Assembly (NCBI GenBank): GCA_947177085.1
Contig: CAMWTD010000069.1
Span: 1-9,346 of the forward strand
Source: an uncultured Desulfovibrio sp.
GTDB taxonomy: Bacteria > Desulfobacterota > Desulfovibrionia > Desulfovibrionales > Desulfovibrionaceae
Direction of reading: 5' to 3'
Length of the DNA stretch: 9,346 nucleotides
This document shows, piece after piece, positions 1 through 7,295 of the stretch; the stretch's first letter is position 1; each line of letters begins with the position of its first letter. The notes under the pieces were generated by a model that was not told the origin of the DNA, searched no databases, and saw nothing but the letters and a program-made list of their open reading frames with translations. The position numbers and the translations under genes are program-made.

Positions 1-366
1 GTCATGGGAGAGGAGCCCCCGAACATTCTCAAGGAGGAAGGCCTTCGGCCGTGATTGTGACAAAAACCTTTCCACTTCGAAGAACAAAGTTCCGCGGGTA
101 TCTCCAAAGCCCCTTTGCTTTCCCGCATAGGAAAACGGCTGGCAGGGAAAGCCAGCCAGGAGGAGGTCCAATTCGACCTCTCCGTTCAACCCGCAAATAT
201 CTCCTTGGGGCTTTTCCCCAAAATTCGCCTCGTATGTTTCACAAGCTTTTGCATCTATTTCACTTGAAAGGACACATTTGGATGCCAAGCCTAGTTCTTC
301 AAAGACTTTTTCAGCCCCCAAGCGGATGCCGCCTATGCCGGCAAAAAGATCAGCATATTTTATCAT
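1..366 (-). CDS. C5-cytosine DNA methyltransferase, N-terminal part (cut by window edge)
   Basis: This would transfer a methyl group from S-adenosylmethionine to C5 of cytosine in a short DNA site, protecting host DNA from the endonuclease encoded just upstream. Reading the minus strand from the ATG at 366 gives 122 uninterrupted residues to the left edge. They carry motif I (DLFAGIGGIRLG, about residues 6-17), motif IV with the catalytic cysteine (GFPCQPFS, about 72-79, Cys75) and motif VI (ENVRGL, about 113-118). Their order and spacing match M.HhaI-type enzymes, including a GEKPQGDI stretch near residue 50. The start overlaps the endonuclease stop as ATGA, and I see no good Shine-Dalgarno before it, so translational coupling is likely. 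The target recognition domain and motifs VIII-X lie outside the window, so specificity cannot be called. The class call is very secure. Confidence 0.96.
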   Translation of the reverse strand, partial: MIKYADLFAGIGGIRLGAEKVFEELGLASKCVLSSEIDAKACETYEANFGEKPQGDICGLNGEVELDLLLAGFPCQPFSYAGKQRGFGDTRGTLFFEVERFLSQSRPKAFLLENVRGLLSHD

Positions 367-1397
367 GACAAGGCTTCGCCCAGAAAATTTGCCAGCTTTT
401 CTAGCTCGGCATCCGCAAACGTAACGATGCAATCGCTATTGCACCGTAGCGTGTTCACAGCGTGCGTTCTGACATCAATGTTTCCCACTCCATCTACCAC
501 ATATGCTATTTTGTGACCAGCACTGGCACATGAGCTGTGAAGCGCTTCAGACTCTCGGGCTTTTCTCTCTATGACTGAATTTGTTGTAACCTGAAATGAA
601 ACCTCAATTCCACAATATTTATCACCAGGTGATTTTACTACTATATCGAAAGTTGTTTCAGAACCACCCGTTGCATAGGAAACCCCTGGGAGCACACCGT
701 TATTTATCACTGTCCACGAAGGTGGCAGCTTTTTAATCAAGGTCTCACGGACAAATTTTTGAACAATTTGCCCTAGAGAGTTAGCAGTTGCACCTGCTAG
801 TTGCCGGCTTACGCGAATGTAGTTTTGCCTCACAAAGACGGTCAGTTCATCATCCTTTCCTATCAAGTCACCAATTACACATTTTTCCTGAATTTCACCA
901 GGGAGGGTATTCCCTAAGGAAAGGCCCCCATACAAAATGAGCATCGCTACATCTTTCATTTTCTTGGTAAAAAAATCATCAGCCTGTACCAATGACTTCT
1001 CATCAACCTTAAGAGCGGGATTATTCAATGAGCACGGTTCACTAATTTCCATAAACTGGTATTCATATTCTCCTCTAAACCATGGAATTATTAATTTTCC
1101 ATCAGGAATATATCTAGCGAGGGGTGGAAGCTTGTTCAAAGCCTCTCCTCCCACATCTGATAGCACGAGTAAATGTTTTAGAAAAAGCTTTTTAGGAAAA
1201 TTTTGACAGTGATCAAGTACGGATTCCCACGATTCTGGGGTCTCAGTTGCCACTTTCAGAATAGCAAGAAATTTCTCCTGGGTATCAAGAAGACTATCGA
1301 GAATACTACCTTCCCGAATCTTTTCACGCAATTCTTGCGGCCAATGACGGATAGCCGCCGCTTGCAACGATTCCAGGGTACGAGGAGATTCCATCAT
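363..1397 (-). CDS. Type II restriction endonuclease, PD-(D/E)XK-like, family not recognised
   Basis: A 344-residue protein encoded directly before a C5 methyltransferase with a 4-base ATGA overlap, so it is most likely the partner restriction enzyme that cuts unmethylated DNA. The likely nuclease core is near residues 249-280: Asp251 in a beta-strand (TTFDIVV), then GIEVSFQVTTN with Glu265 and Gln269, then conserved-looking ERK at 277-279. This resembles a PD-(D/E)XK core, but the usual Lys of E-x-K is replaced by Ser in E-V-S. The N-terminal 200 residues are mostly helical with no motif I can name. Two Met codons lie in tandem (1397 and 1394). A GGAGGG sequence sits 3 bases from the first and 6 from the second, so the second (343 residues) may be the real start. 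The DNA is AT-richer than uvrC and its neighbours, consistent with acquisition. The restriction role is inferred from context plus the core motif; the recognition site is unknown. Confidence 0.82.
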   Translation of the reverse strand: MMESPRTLESLQAAAIRHWPQELREKIREGSILDSLLDTQEKFLAILKVATETPESWESVLDHCQNFPKKLFLKHLLVLSDVGGEALNKLPPLARYIPDGKLIIPWFRGEYEYQFMEISEPCSLNNPALKVDEKSLVQADDFFTKKMKDVAMLILYGGLSLGNTLPGEIQEKCVIGDLIGKDDELTVFVRQNYIRVSRQLAGATANSLGQIVQKFVRETLIKKLPPSWTVINNGVLPGVSYATGGSETTFDIVVKSPGDKYCGIEVSFQVTTNSVIERKARESEALHSSCASAGHKIAYVVDGVGNIDVRTHAVNTLRCNSDCIVTFADAELEKLANFLGEALS

Positions 1398-1463
1398 TGC
1401 CCTCCGTTCAACGCCCCTTCCTTGGTTCGCGACAGGTAAGAAGGTCGTCGATTTAATGGCAGA

Positions 1464-1492
1464 AATTTAAATCATTTTACCATGTAAGGCAA
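1464..1492 (-). promoter_or_regulatory. Candidate promoter for the restriction-modification operon
   Basis: On the minus strand, TTGCCT (1487-1492) is followed by a 17-base spacer and TAAATT (1464-1469), each matching four of six bases of the sigma-70 consensus. Transcription would start near 1457, giving a leader of about 60 bases before the endonuclease start. The region is AT-rich, so chance matches are likely. Confidence 0.3.
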
Positions 1493-1570
1493 TATCGATT
1501 GTTCCACGGACCGCCAACACCGTATGAAAAGATTATTTTCAGTTGCGTGGAATGATGAGGACTATTCAAC

Positions 1571-1591
1571 AGGAATAGTGATACTGTTCCT
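1571..1591. repeat. 9-bp inverted repeat, possible operator
   Basis: AGGAATAGT (1571-1579) pairs with ACTGTTCCT (1583-1591) around a 3-base GAT loop, with one G-T mismatch in nine pairs. It overlaps a second inverted repeat, ACTATTC/GAATAGT (1561-1567 and 1573-1579), so the same arm can pair on either side. It lies about 80-100 bases upstream of the candidate R-M promoter. It could be a regulator site or an RNA switch, or just AT-rich chance. No T-run follows, so it is not a clear terminator. Confidence 0.4.
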
Positions 1592-1635
1592 CTTTCACTC
1601 TACCCATGGTGTATCGGAAAGCTATTTATTTCCAT

Positions 1636-1650
1636 GATATAAATTATATC
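1636..1650. repeat. 15-base perfect palindrome (GATATAA-A-TTATATC)
   Basis: Seven-base arms flank a single central base. The symmetry suits a dimeric DNA-binding protein, but the arms are almost entirely A and T, so it may be compositional. It lies about 110 bases beyond the end of the uvrC operon and about 240 bases upstream of the endonuclease start. Confidence 0.3.
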
Positions 1651-1759
1651 TAATATATAAACAATCTATTCCCGATAATCATCGGCATATTATTTCCACT
1701 TATATTCTGGTCTGGATACTGCATTTTCCCTTTATTCCAATTTAAATATCATCTATCCA

Positions 1760-2617
1760 TCACTCCCTATTTCTTCTATCTATATTTTTTATCCAATGTA
1801 CGGGAATATCCCTGAACATCTCCCGCATGGTCTCGATGGCCTCCGGATTATTGTCCACGAGGATGCAATCGCGCCCGTTTCTGTAGGTCGCCTCCCCCAA
1901 AGTGCCGCTGCCCGCAAAAAAGTCGCAGAGCATTTCCCCGGGGCGTGAATGGACGCGCACGATGCGGTTGATGATGCCGAGCGGCTTTTGCGTGGCATAG
2001 CCGGTTTTTTCCTTCCCGTTGGGGCTGACGATGGTGTGCCACCAGACATCGGTGGGCGTTTTGCCGCGCGCGGCCTTTTCCGCCCCCACGAGGCCCGGGG
2101 CCATGTAAGGAATACGGTCTATCTCCTCATAATTGAACGTATAATTTTCCGGGTCCTTGGCATACCAGAGGATCGTGTCGTGCTTGGCAGGCCACTTTTT
2201 TTTGGAGCGGCCGCCATAGTCATAGGCCCAGATGATTTCGTTCATGAAGGATTCACGCCCGAAGATGGCGTCGATCAGCACCTTGCAATAATGGATCTCA
2301 CGGTAGTCGAGGTGAAAGAACAGCGATCCGTGCGGTTTCAATATCCTGTGCGCGTGGCGGATGCGCGGTTCGATAAAGGCCAGAAAATCGTCAAACTTGT
2401 CCCTATAGCCTTTTGTTCCCAGTTTGACGGTCCTGTAGGTCCTGCCCTTGAAGCCCACGCGGTCGCCGTCCCGCGCGGCCACGGTTCTCAGGCGGGTGCG
2501 CTTCTGGGTCTTTCCCGTATTAAAGGGCGGGTCGATATAGATGAGGTCCGCGCTTTCCTCGGGCAGGCTTTCCAGCACGCGAAGGTTCTCGGCGAAGTAC
2601 ACGGTGAGGGAGGACAT
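1760..2617 (-). CDS. Beta-class site-specific DNA methyltransferase (N6-adenine or N4-cytosine)
   Basis: This 285-residue protein would methylate an exocyclic amino group in DNA using S-adenosylmethionine. Motif IV comes first (IDPPFNTGK, about residues 28-36, catalytic DPPF), and the AdoMet-binding motif I comes late (DFFAGSGT, about 232-239). This is the beta-class order of the N6_N4_Mtase family. TQKP at about 209-212 is also typical of the family. The target-recognition segment would lie between about 40 and 200, rich in aromatic and basic residues. It starts 9 bases after the uvrC stop, with only a weak AGG overlapping that stop, so it is probably co-transcribed and partly coupled to uvrC. 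No endonuclease partner is beside it: the nearby one already has its own C5 methyltransferase. It may therefore be an orphan methyltransferase. DPPF hints at adenine, but the target base is not certain. Composition is GC-rich like uvrC except for the last few codons. Confidence 0.9.
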   Translation of the reverse strand: MSSLTVYFAENLRVLESLPEESADLIYIDPPFNTGKTQKRTRLRTVAARDGDRVGFKGRTYRTVKLGTKGYRDKFDDFLAFIEPRIRHAHRILKPHGSLFFHLDYREIHYCKVLIDAIFGRESFMNEIIWAYDYGGRSKKKWPAKHDTILWYAKDPENYTFNYEEIDRIPYMAPGLVGAEKAARGKTPTDVWWHTIVSPNGKEKTGYATQKPLGIINRIVRVHSRPGEMLCDFFAGSGTLGEATYRNGRDCILVDNNPEAIETMREMFRDIPVHWIKNIDRRNRE

Positions 2618-2626
2618 GCCCGAAGC

Positions 2627-4504
2627 CTAGTCGCCCGCGAGCCGGCGCAGTTTTTCGTGCAGGCTGGCGGCCTTGGCCTTCCCCACGCCGGGGAGCTCGC
2701 GCAGTTCGTCCTCGCTGGCGCGAGCCATGGCCTCCACGCTGCCAAAGCGGTCCCAGAGCAGGCGCGCCGTGGCCGGGCCCACGCCCGGGAGCCGCATGAG
2801 CTCGCCTGACAGCGCCGCCCCGCGCCGGGCGCGCCGATGGCGGCCGATGGCGAAGCGGTGCGTGGCGTCGCGCACCTGCTGCAAAAAGAGCAGTTCCGGG
2901 CTTCCCTCGCGCAGGGGCAGCGGATTGACGCGTCCGGGGACGAAGATGCGGTCGGCCACATTGCCCGCGCGGCGGTCCGCGTGGCCGTCCTCGTCGCGGG
3001 CCTTGGCGATGGCCGCCAGCGGGAAGAGACCCTCCTCCCCAGCGTCGGCGAGCGCCCGGCCCACGGCCGTGAGCTGGCCCCGGCCGCCGTCGATGAGCAA
3101 GAGATCCGGCCACGGGGGGCCGCTCTCCAGGCGGCGCGCCACCCAGGCATGGAGCGTGGCGTAATCGTCCGCGCTGTCCGGCATGGAATAGATGCGGTAG
3201 TCCTCCTTGCAGGGGCGGCCGGCCACATAGACCACCATGCCCACGCGCGTCTGCTTGCCGCCCGTGTGCGACACGTCCACGCACTCGATGCGGCCCGGCG
3301 GCTCGGGCAGCCCCAGCGCCTTGCCCACGCGGGCCAGCAGGGCCTCCCCGTCCTGCCCGCGCCTGCGGCGCGCCTCCTCCCGGGCATTGGAGGCGGCCAT
3401 GTCCACCAACTGGTTATCCGCCGTATTCTGGGGCGCGACCACGCGCACCGGGCCCCCGCGCCGCTCGGAGAGCGCCTGTTCCAGCACGGCGCGGCCGTCC
3501 GGGCCGTCTTCACCGGCATCCTCGCCAGCCTCTTCCCCGCCCCCCGGCAGCATGTCAGGCGGCAGCCACGGCACGAGGATGCGCGGCGGCGGCGTCACCG
3601 TGCCGTAAAACTGCGAGAGGAAGGACGAGAGCAGTTCCGGCGCGTCCTCGAAGCCGAGACCGGGCCAGAAAAAGGTGCGCCCGTCCGTGACGGCCCCGTT
3701 GCGCACAAACACGATGCCGAGCCCGAGGCCCTTTTCCACTTCGCTGAGGCCGATGGCGTCCATGTCGCCGCCAGCGGGCAGGATGGCGGCCTGCCGCTCC
3801 ACCGTGCGCTCCACGGCGGTGATTTGATCGCGCAGGTATGCTGCGCGCTCGAATTCCAGCTCCTCCGCGGCGGCCCCCATTTCGGCGCGCAAGGCGCGCA
3901 AGAGCGGCTCGGCGCGGCCCTCGAGGATGGCGCACACGCGCTCCACGGCCACATGGTATTCTTCGGGCGTGACCTCGCCCATGCAGGGGGCCGGGCACTG
4001 GCCCATATGGTGGTAAAGGCACGGGCGCACGCGATTGCGCATGGCGCGGTCCGAGCAGCGGCGCAGCCCGAAGGCGCGGTGGATGAGCTTCCACGTTTCG
4101 CGCGCCGCCTGCGCCGAGGTGAAGGGCCCGAAATAGCGGGCGCCGTCCCGCCGGGCATTGCGCACGATCTCAAGGCGCGGGAAGGGCTGCTTCACGTCCA
4201 GCCTGAAGAGCACATACTGCTTGTCGTCGCGCAGGACGATATTGTAGCGAGGCCGGTATTTCTTGATAAGGCTCGCTTCGAGGAGCAGGGCCTCTTTTTC
4301 CGTGGTGGTGGTGAGATAGTCGATGCTTTGCGCGTGGGCGAGCATGGCCCGCGTCTTGACGGGGAGCCCCTCGGGCCGGAAATAGGAAAGCACGCGCCGC
4401 CTGAGCACGCGCGCCTTGCCCACATAGATGACCCGTCCCTTGGCGTCCTTGTAGAGGTAAACGCCGGGCGTGAGCGGGATGGTTGCGGGGTCTGGCCTCT
4501 CCAT
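2627..4504 (-). CDS. uvrC: Excinuclease ABC subunit C
   Basis: UvrC is the nuclease of UvrABC nucleotide excision repair. It incises the damaged strand on both sides of a lesion marked by UvrB-DNA. At 625 residues it is full length. Domains in order: GIY-YIG nuclease (about 11-90, GVYLYKD and YVGK); a cysteine cluster Cys150, 162, 170 and 174 with the spacing of the [4Fe-4S] ligands described in E. coli UvrC; the UVR motif binding UvrB (about 207-232); an acidic Glu/Gly/Asp linker (about 321-338) that looks like a lineage-specific insert; the RNase H-like nuclease with Asp410 in VDVSH, Asp472 in LIDGGRGQ and His549; and tandem helix-hairpin-helix motifs at the C-terminus (LPGVGPATA and LPGVGKAKA, about 570-620). 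The ATG at 4504 is preceded by AGGA at a 7-base spacing. The adjacent methyltransferase follows after 9 bases. Long open frames on the opposite strand are GC-rich shadows. Confidence 0.98.
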   Translation of the reverse strand: MERPDPATIPLTPGVYLYKDAKGRVIYVGKARVLRRRVLSYFRPEGLPVKTRAMLAHAQSIDYLTTTTEKEALLLEASLIKKYRPRYNIVLRDDKQYVLFRLDVKQPFPRLEIVRNARRDGARYFGPFTSAQAARETWKLIHRAFGLRRCSDRAMRNRVRPCLYHHMGQCPAPCMGEVTPEEYHVAVERVCAILEGRAEPLLRALRAEMGAAAEELEFERAAYLRDQITAVERTVERQAAILPAGGDMDAIGLSEVEKGLGLGIVFVRNGAVTDGRTFFWPGLGFEDAPELLSSFLSQFYGTVTPPPRILVPWLPPDMLPGGGEEAGEDAGEDGPDGRAVLEQALSERRGGPVRVVAPQNTADNQLVDMAASNAREEARRRRGQDGEALLARVGKALGLPEPPGRIECVDVSHTGGKQTRVGMVVYVAGRPCKEDYRIYSMPDSADDYATLHAWVARRLESGPPWPDLLLIDGGRGQLTAVGRALADAGEEGLFPLAAIAKARDEDGHADRRAGNVADRIFVPGRVNPLPLREGSPELLFLQQVRDATHRFAIGRHRRARRGAALSGELMRLPGVGPATARLLWDRFGSVEAMARASEDELRELPGVGKAKAASLHEKLRRLAGD

Positions 4505-4510
4505 GCCTCA

Positions 4511-4539
4511 ATCCTACGCCGGGTCGGCCCGGCTGCCAA
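4511..4539 (-). promoter_or_regulatory. Candidate uvrC promoter with a palindromic spacer
   Basis: On the minus strand, TTGGCA (4534-4539, five of six to consensus) and TAGGAT (4511-4516, four of six) are separated by exactly 17 bases. The spacer contains a perfect inverted repeat, GCCGGG/CCCGGC (4518-4523 and 4528-4533). If used, transcription would start almost at the uvrC ATG (4504), giving a nearly leaderless mRNA and leaving the AGGA ribosome site inside the -10 element. Either this is the promoter or the AGGA is the ribosome site; both cannot serve the same transcript. Confidence 0.35.
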
Positions 4540-4546
4540 GCGCAGC

Positions 4547-4575
4547 TTGCGTTGCCCGGGAGAGAGGCCTATCCT
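4547..4575 (+). promoter_or_regulatory. Candidate promoter for the MFS transporter gene
   Basis: TTGCGT (4547-4552) and TATCCT (4570-4575) are separated by 17 bases in the 115-base divergent gap between uvrC and the transporter gene. A start near 4582 would give a leader of about 38 bases holding the GGAG ribosome site. Matches are three and four of six, so this is only a candidate. Confidence 0.3.
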
Positions 4576-4619
4576 CCCCCGGCCGGGCGCGGCTGAGCGC
4601 CCCTACCCACGGAGCGGCC

Positions 4620-5849
4620 ATGTTTTACGGCTGGAAGATCAGCGCCCTGTGCCTTGCCGGCAACTTCATGATGCAGGGCAGCGCCCTCTACGGCATGAAC
4701 GCCTTCATGGAGCCCCTGTGCGAGGCCCACGGCTGGACGCGCGTGGGCCTCAACATGAGCCTCGGCGTGGCCGCCTTCATGGGGCAGGCCGCCATGCCCC
4801 TGGCCGCGGCAGTCTCCGCGCGCCACTCCCTGCGCGGGCTCATGACCGCGGGCGCGCTCGCCGGGGGCATCGCCACCTGCGGCATGGGCCTCACCGGGGA
4901 GCTGTGGCTGTTCACCTGCTTTCTGGTGCTGCTCTGGGTGGCCTCGCAGGTGTGCGGCGGCGTGGTGGCCAACGCGCTCATGAGCAACTGGTTCAGCCAC
5001 TACCGCGGCATCGCCTTCGGCATCGCCAATGCGGGCAGCAACCTTTCCGGCATGGTGCTCCCCTTCTTCACCCTCGTGCTTATCAGGCATTTTGACCTGC
5101 AAACGGCCTATTTCATCCTGGGCGGGGCGACCCTGCTGCTCGCGCCCGCCTGCTGGCTGCTCGTGCGGCGCACGCCGCAGATGCTGCTCCTGCACCCCGA
5201 CGGCCGCCGTCATGACCCGCGCCCGCCGAAGGGCGTGCCGCGTTCCGTTTCGCTTGCGGCGCTCGCGCGCGACCCCGCGCCCTGGTATATCGGCTTGGCC
5301 TACGGCCTCGCGCTCATGGTGGGCGCGGGCGTGCTGAGCCAGCTCAAGCCGCGCTTCACGGACATGGGGGCCGAGGCTTACACGGCCATGCTCCTCGCCG
5401 GGGCCGCTGCCTTTTTCGGGATGCTCGCCAAGTTCTTCTGGGGCTGGCTGTGCGACCGCACAACGCCCATCCTGGCCTCGCGCGCGCTCATGACGGGGAG
5501 CGCCGCCAGCATGGCGCTTTTGCTGCTGCCGCCGGGCCTGCCCACCATGGCGGCTTTCGGCTTCTTTTTCGGGGTGTGCCTAGGCGGCCTGTGGGTGGTG
5601 CTGCCCGCCGTGGTGGCCTATTATTTCGGCAGCGCGAACTTTCTTTCGGTCTACAAGTTCGTCGCCATCTTCATCCTGGTGCGCAGCCTCGGCTTTCCGG
5701 CCATGGGGCTTTCGTACGACCTCTGCGGCAGCTACGCGCTCTCCGACATCTTTTTCAGCGCCTGCCTCGTCATCGCCGCCGCCCTCACCTTCTGCCTGCG
5801 CGAGGACAGGGCGGCGGAACGACAGGCGCACCGGCACGCGCGCCATTGA
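4620..5849 (+). CDS. Major facilitator superfamily transporter, substrate unknown
   Basis: A 409-residue inner-membrane protein with about twelve hydrophobic segments in two halves, separated by a basic central loop (about residues 183-210, RRHDPRPP). It should move a small solute by a gradient-driven mechanism. The N-terminal YGWK (residues 3-6), the HGWTR after helix 1 (37-41) and NWFSHYRGIAFGIANAG (123-139) are typical of the organic-anion/monocarboxylate and oxalate-formate-like branches of the superfamily, so an organic acid is a reasonable guess, not shown. I chose the ATG at 4620 because GGAG lies 5 bases upstream. The frame is open back to 4470, but that extension runs into uvrC and is Pro/Ser/Arg-rich without membrane character. 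It is divergent from uvrC and convergent with the UPF0210 gene, with a 29-base gap that holds no obvious terminator. It appears to be a single-gene transcript. Confidence 0.9.
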   Translation: MFYGWKISALCLAGNFMMQGSALYGMNAFMEPLCEAHGWTRVGLNMSLGVAAFMGQAAMPLAAAVSARHSLRGLMTAGALAGGIATCGMGLTGELWLFTCFLVLLWVASQVCGGVVANALMSNWFSHYRGIAFGIANAGSNLSGMVLPFFTLVLIRHFDLQTAYFILGGATLLLAPACWLLVRRTPQMLLLHPDGRRHDPRPPKGVPRSVSLAALARDPAPWYIGLAYGLALMVGAGVLSQLKPRFTDMGAEAYTAMLLAGAAAFFGMLAKFFWGWLCDRTTPILASRALMTGSAASMALLLLPPGLPTMAAFGFFFGVCLGGLWVVLPAVVAYYFGSANFLSVYKFVAIFILVRSLGFPAMGLSYDLCGSYALSDIFFSACLVIAAALTFCLREDRAAERQAHRHARH

Positions 5850-5878
5850 TAACGAAGCAGCGGTGAAGGACGGCCGGC

Positions 5879-7264
5879 TCAGTTCTTCAGGCTGTGGATG
5901 GGCGCGGGGATGCGGCCGCCCAGCGCGATAAAGCGCTGCGCGTTGCCGCCGGGCACGGCCATAATGGCCGCCTTGCCGAGCAGGCCCCCGAAGGAGACCT
6001 CCTCGCCCACGCCCTTGCCGGGCACGGGGATGACGCGCACCGCCGTGGTCTTGTGGTTGATGACGCCGATGGCCATCTCGTCGGCGATGATGGCCGAGAG
6101 CGTGGAGGCCGGAGTATCCCCGGGGATGGCGATCATGTCGAGCCCCACCGAGCAGACGCTGGTCATGGCCTCCAGCTTTTCGATGGTGAGCTGCCCGGAG
6201 CGGGCGGCCGCCTCGATGCTCGAATCTTCCGAGACCGGGATGAAGGCCCCCGAGAGGCCGCCCACGGAGGAGGACGCGAAGCCGCCGCCCTTCTTGACCG
6301 CGTCGTTGAGCATGGCGAGCACGGCGGTGCTGCCCGGCGCGCCGATGCTGGAGAGCCCGAGGCTCTGGAAAATCTCGCCCACGGAGTCGCCCACGGCCGG
6401 CGTGGGCGCGAGCGAGAGGTCCGCCACGCCGAAGGGGATGCCGAGCCGGCTCGCCACCTCTGACCCGATGATTTCGCCCACGCGCGTCACCTTGTAGGCG
6501 GTGGCCTTGATGACCTCGGCCATGTCGAGCAGGGTGAGGGGGCGGCCCTGGGCGTTGCAGCCGCGCTCGAGCGCGCGGTCGATGGCCTTCTTCACCACGC
6601 CGGGGCCGGAGACGCCCACGTTGATGACCACGTCCGGCTCGCCCACGCCGAGATAGGCCCCGGCCATGAAGGGCACGTCCTGCGGGATGTTGGCGAACAC
6701 GACGAGCTTGGCGCAGCCGATGCCGCCGCGCTCGGCCGTGGCGTCGGCCACGCGCAGGATCTGCTCGCCCATGAGGGCGACCGCGTCCATGTTGATGCCG
6801 CTGCGCGAGGAGGCCACGTTGATGGAGGCGCAGACGCGCTCCGTGCGGGAGAGCGCGTCGGGCAGGGCCTCGATGAGCGCGCGGTCGCCCTTGGCGAAGC
6901 CCTTTTCGACCAGCGCGGAAAAGCCGCCGAGAAAGTCCACGCCCGCGTCCTTGGCGGCCTCGTCCAGCGCCTCGCAGACCTCGATCATGCCGTCGGGCCC
7001 GAAGGGCGCGCCCACCACGGCGATGGGGCTCACGCTGATGCGCTTGTTGACCACCGGGATGCCGTACCTGTCGCCCACCTCGTCGCACACGGCCACGAGC
7101 TGCGCGGCATGGCGGCGAATCTTGGCGCGCACGTTGGCCACGAAGAGCTCGAGGTCGTGGCTCACGCAGTCGAAAAGGCTCACGCCGAGGGTGACGGTGC
7201 GCACGTCGAGGTGCTCGTTGCGGAGCATGTTCAGGGTGCTGGTGACTTCGCGTTCGGAAAGCAT
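5879..7264 (-). CDS. UPF0210 (DUF711, PFL-like) family protein
   Basis: A 461-residue cytosolic protein that I recognise as the UPF0210/DUF711 family, often labelled PFL family protein for its fold resemblance to pyruvate formate-lyase. Its biochemical role is not established. Visible signatures include VNKRISVSPIAVV, SINVASSRSGINMDAV, NIPQDVPFMAGAYLG, VINVGVSGPGVV and SVGLDMIAIPGDTPAST, spread through the length as in intact members. The length is normal for the family. The ATG at 7264 has AGGA 6 bases upstream. It is the last gene of a three-gene operon and follows the ACT-domain gene by 31 bases. An ACT protein next to UPF0210 is a recurrent pairing across bacteria, which suggests that the ACT partner senses a ligand, perhaps an amino acid, for this protein. 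The family call is firm; the function is open. Confidence 0.95.
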   Translation of the reverse strand: MLSEREVTSTLNMLRNEHLDVRTVTLGVSLFDCVSHDLELFVANVRAKIRRHAAQLVAVCDEVGDRYGIPVVNKRISVSPIAVVGAPFGPDGMIEVCEALDEAAKDAGVDFLGGFSALVEKGFAKGDRALIEALPDALSRTERVCASINVASSRSGINMDAVALMGEQILRVADATAERGGIGCAKLVVFANIPQDVPFMAGAYLGVGEPDVVINVGVSGPGVVKKAIDRALERGCNAQGRPLTLLDMAEVIKATAYKVTRVGEIIGSEVASRLGIPFGVADLSLAPTPAVGDSVGEIFQSLGLSSIGAPGSTAVLAMLNDAVKKGGGFASSSVGGLSGAFIPVSEDSSIEAAARSGQLTIEKLEAMTSVCSVGLDMIAIPGDTPASTLSAIIADEMAIGVINHKTTAVRVIPVPGKGVGEEVSFGGLLGKAAIMAVPGGNAQRFIALGGRIPAPIHSLKN

Positions 7265-7295
7265 GGTATGTCCTTAAAAAACCTGGCTTTTATGG

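Larger units (their letters stand above)
1398..1759. other. AT-rich intergenic region between the R-M operon and the uvrC operon
   Basis: I see no gene here. The stretch is much AT-richer than the DNA to its right and holds the candidate R-M promoter (1464-1492), a hairpin-type dyad at 1571-1591, an ACTATTC/GAATAGT inverted repeat at 1561-1579, a 15-base palindrome at 1636-1650 and a small CCGAT/ATCGG dyad at 1672-1685. No stem is followed by a T-run on either strand, so I do not call a terminator for the operon ending at 1760. The composition break at its right side, within the tail of the methyltransferase gene, suggests an insertion boundary, but I found no flanking direct repeats or transposase. 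Confidence 0.6.

Noticed and set aside
1571..1591. Rho-independent terminator
   Set aside because: The stem is AT-rich and no T-run follows on either strand, so it is kept only as a dyad.
2837..5095. 752-codon open frame on the plus strand opposite uvrC, running into the transporter gene
   Set aside because: It is antisense to a clearly real uvrC and out of frame with the transporter. Its His/Arg/Ala-rich composition is typical of a GC-rich shadow frame, and it has no ribosome site.
5580..7088. 502-codon minus-strand frame overlapping the UPF0210 gene
   Set aside because: It is an Arg/Gly-rich shadow of the UPF0210 gene in another frame, with no recognisable protein.
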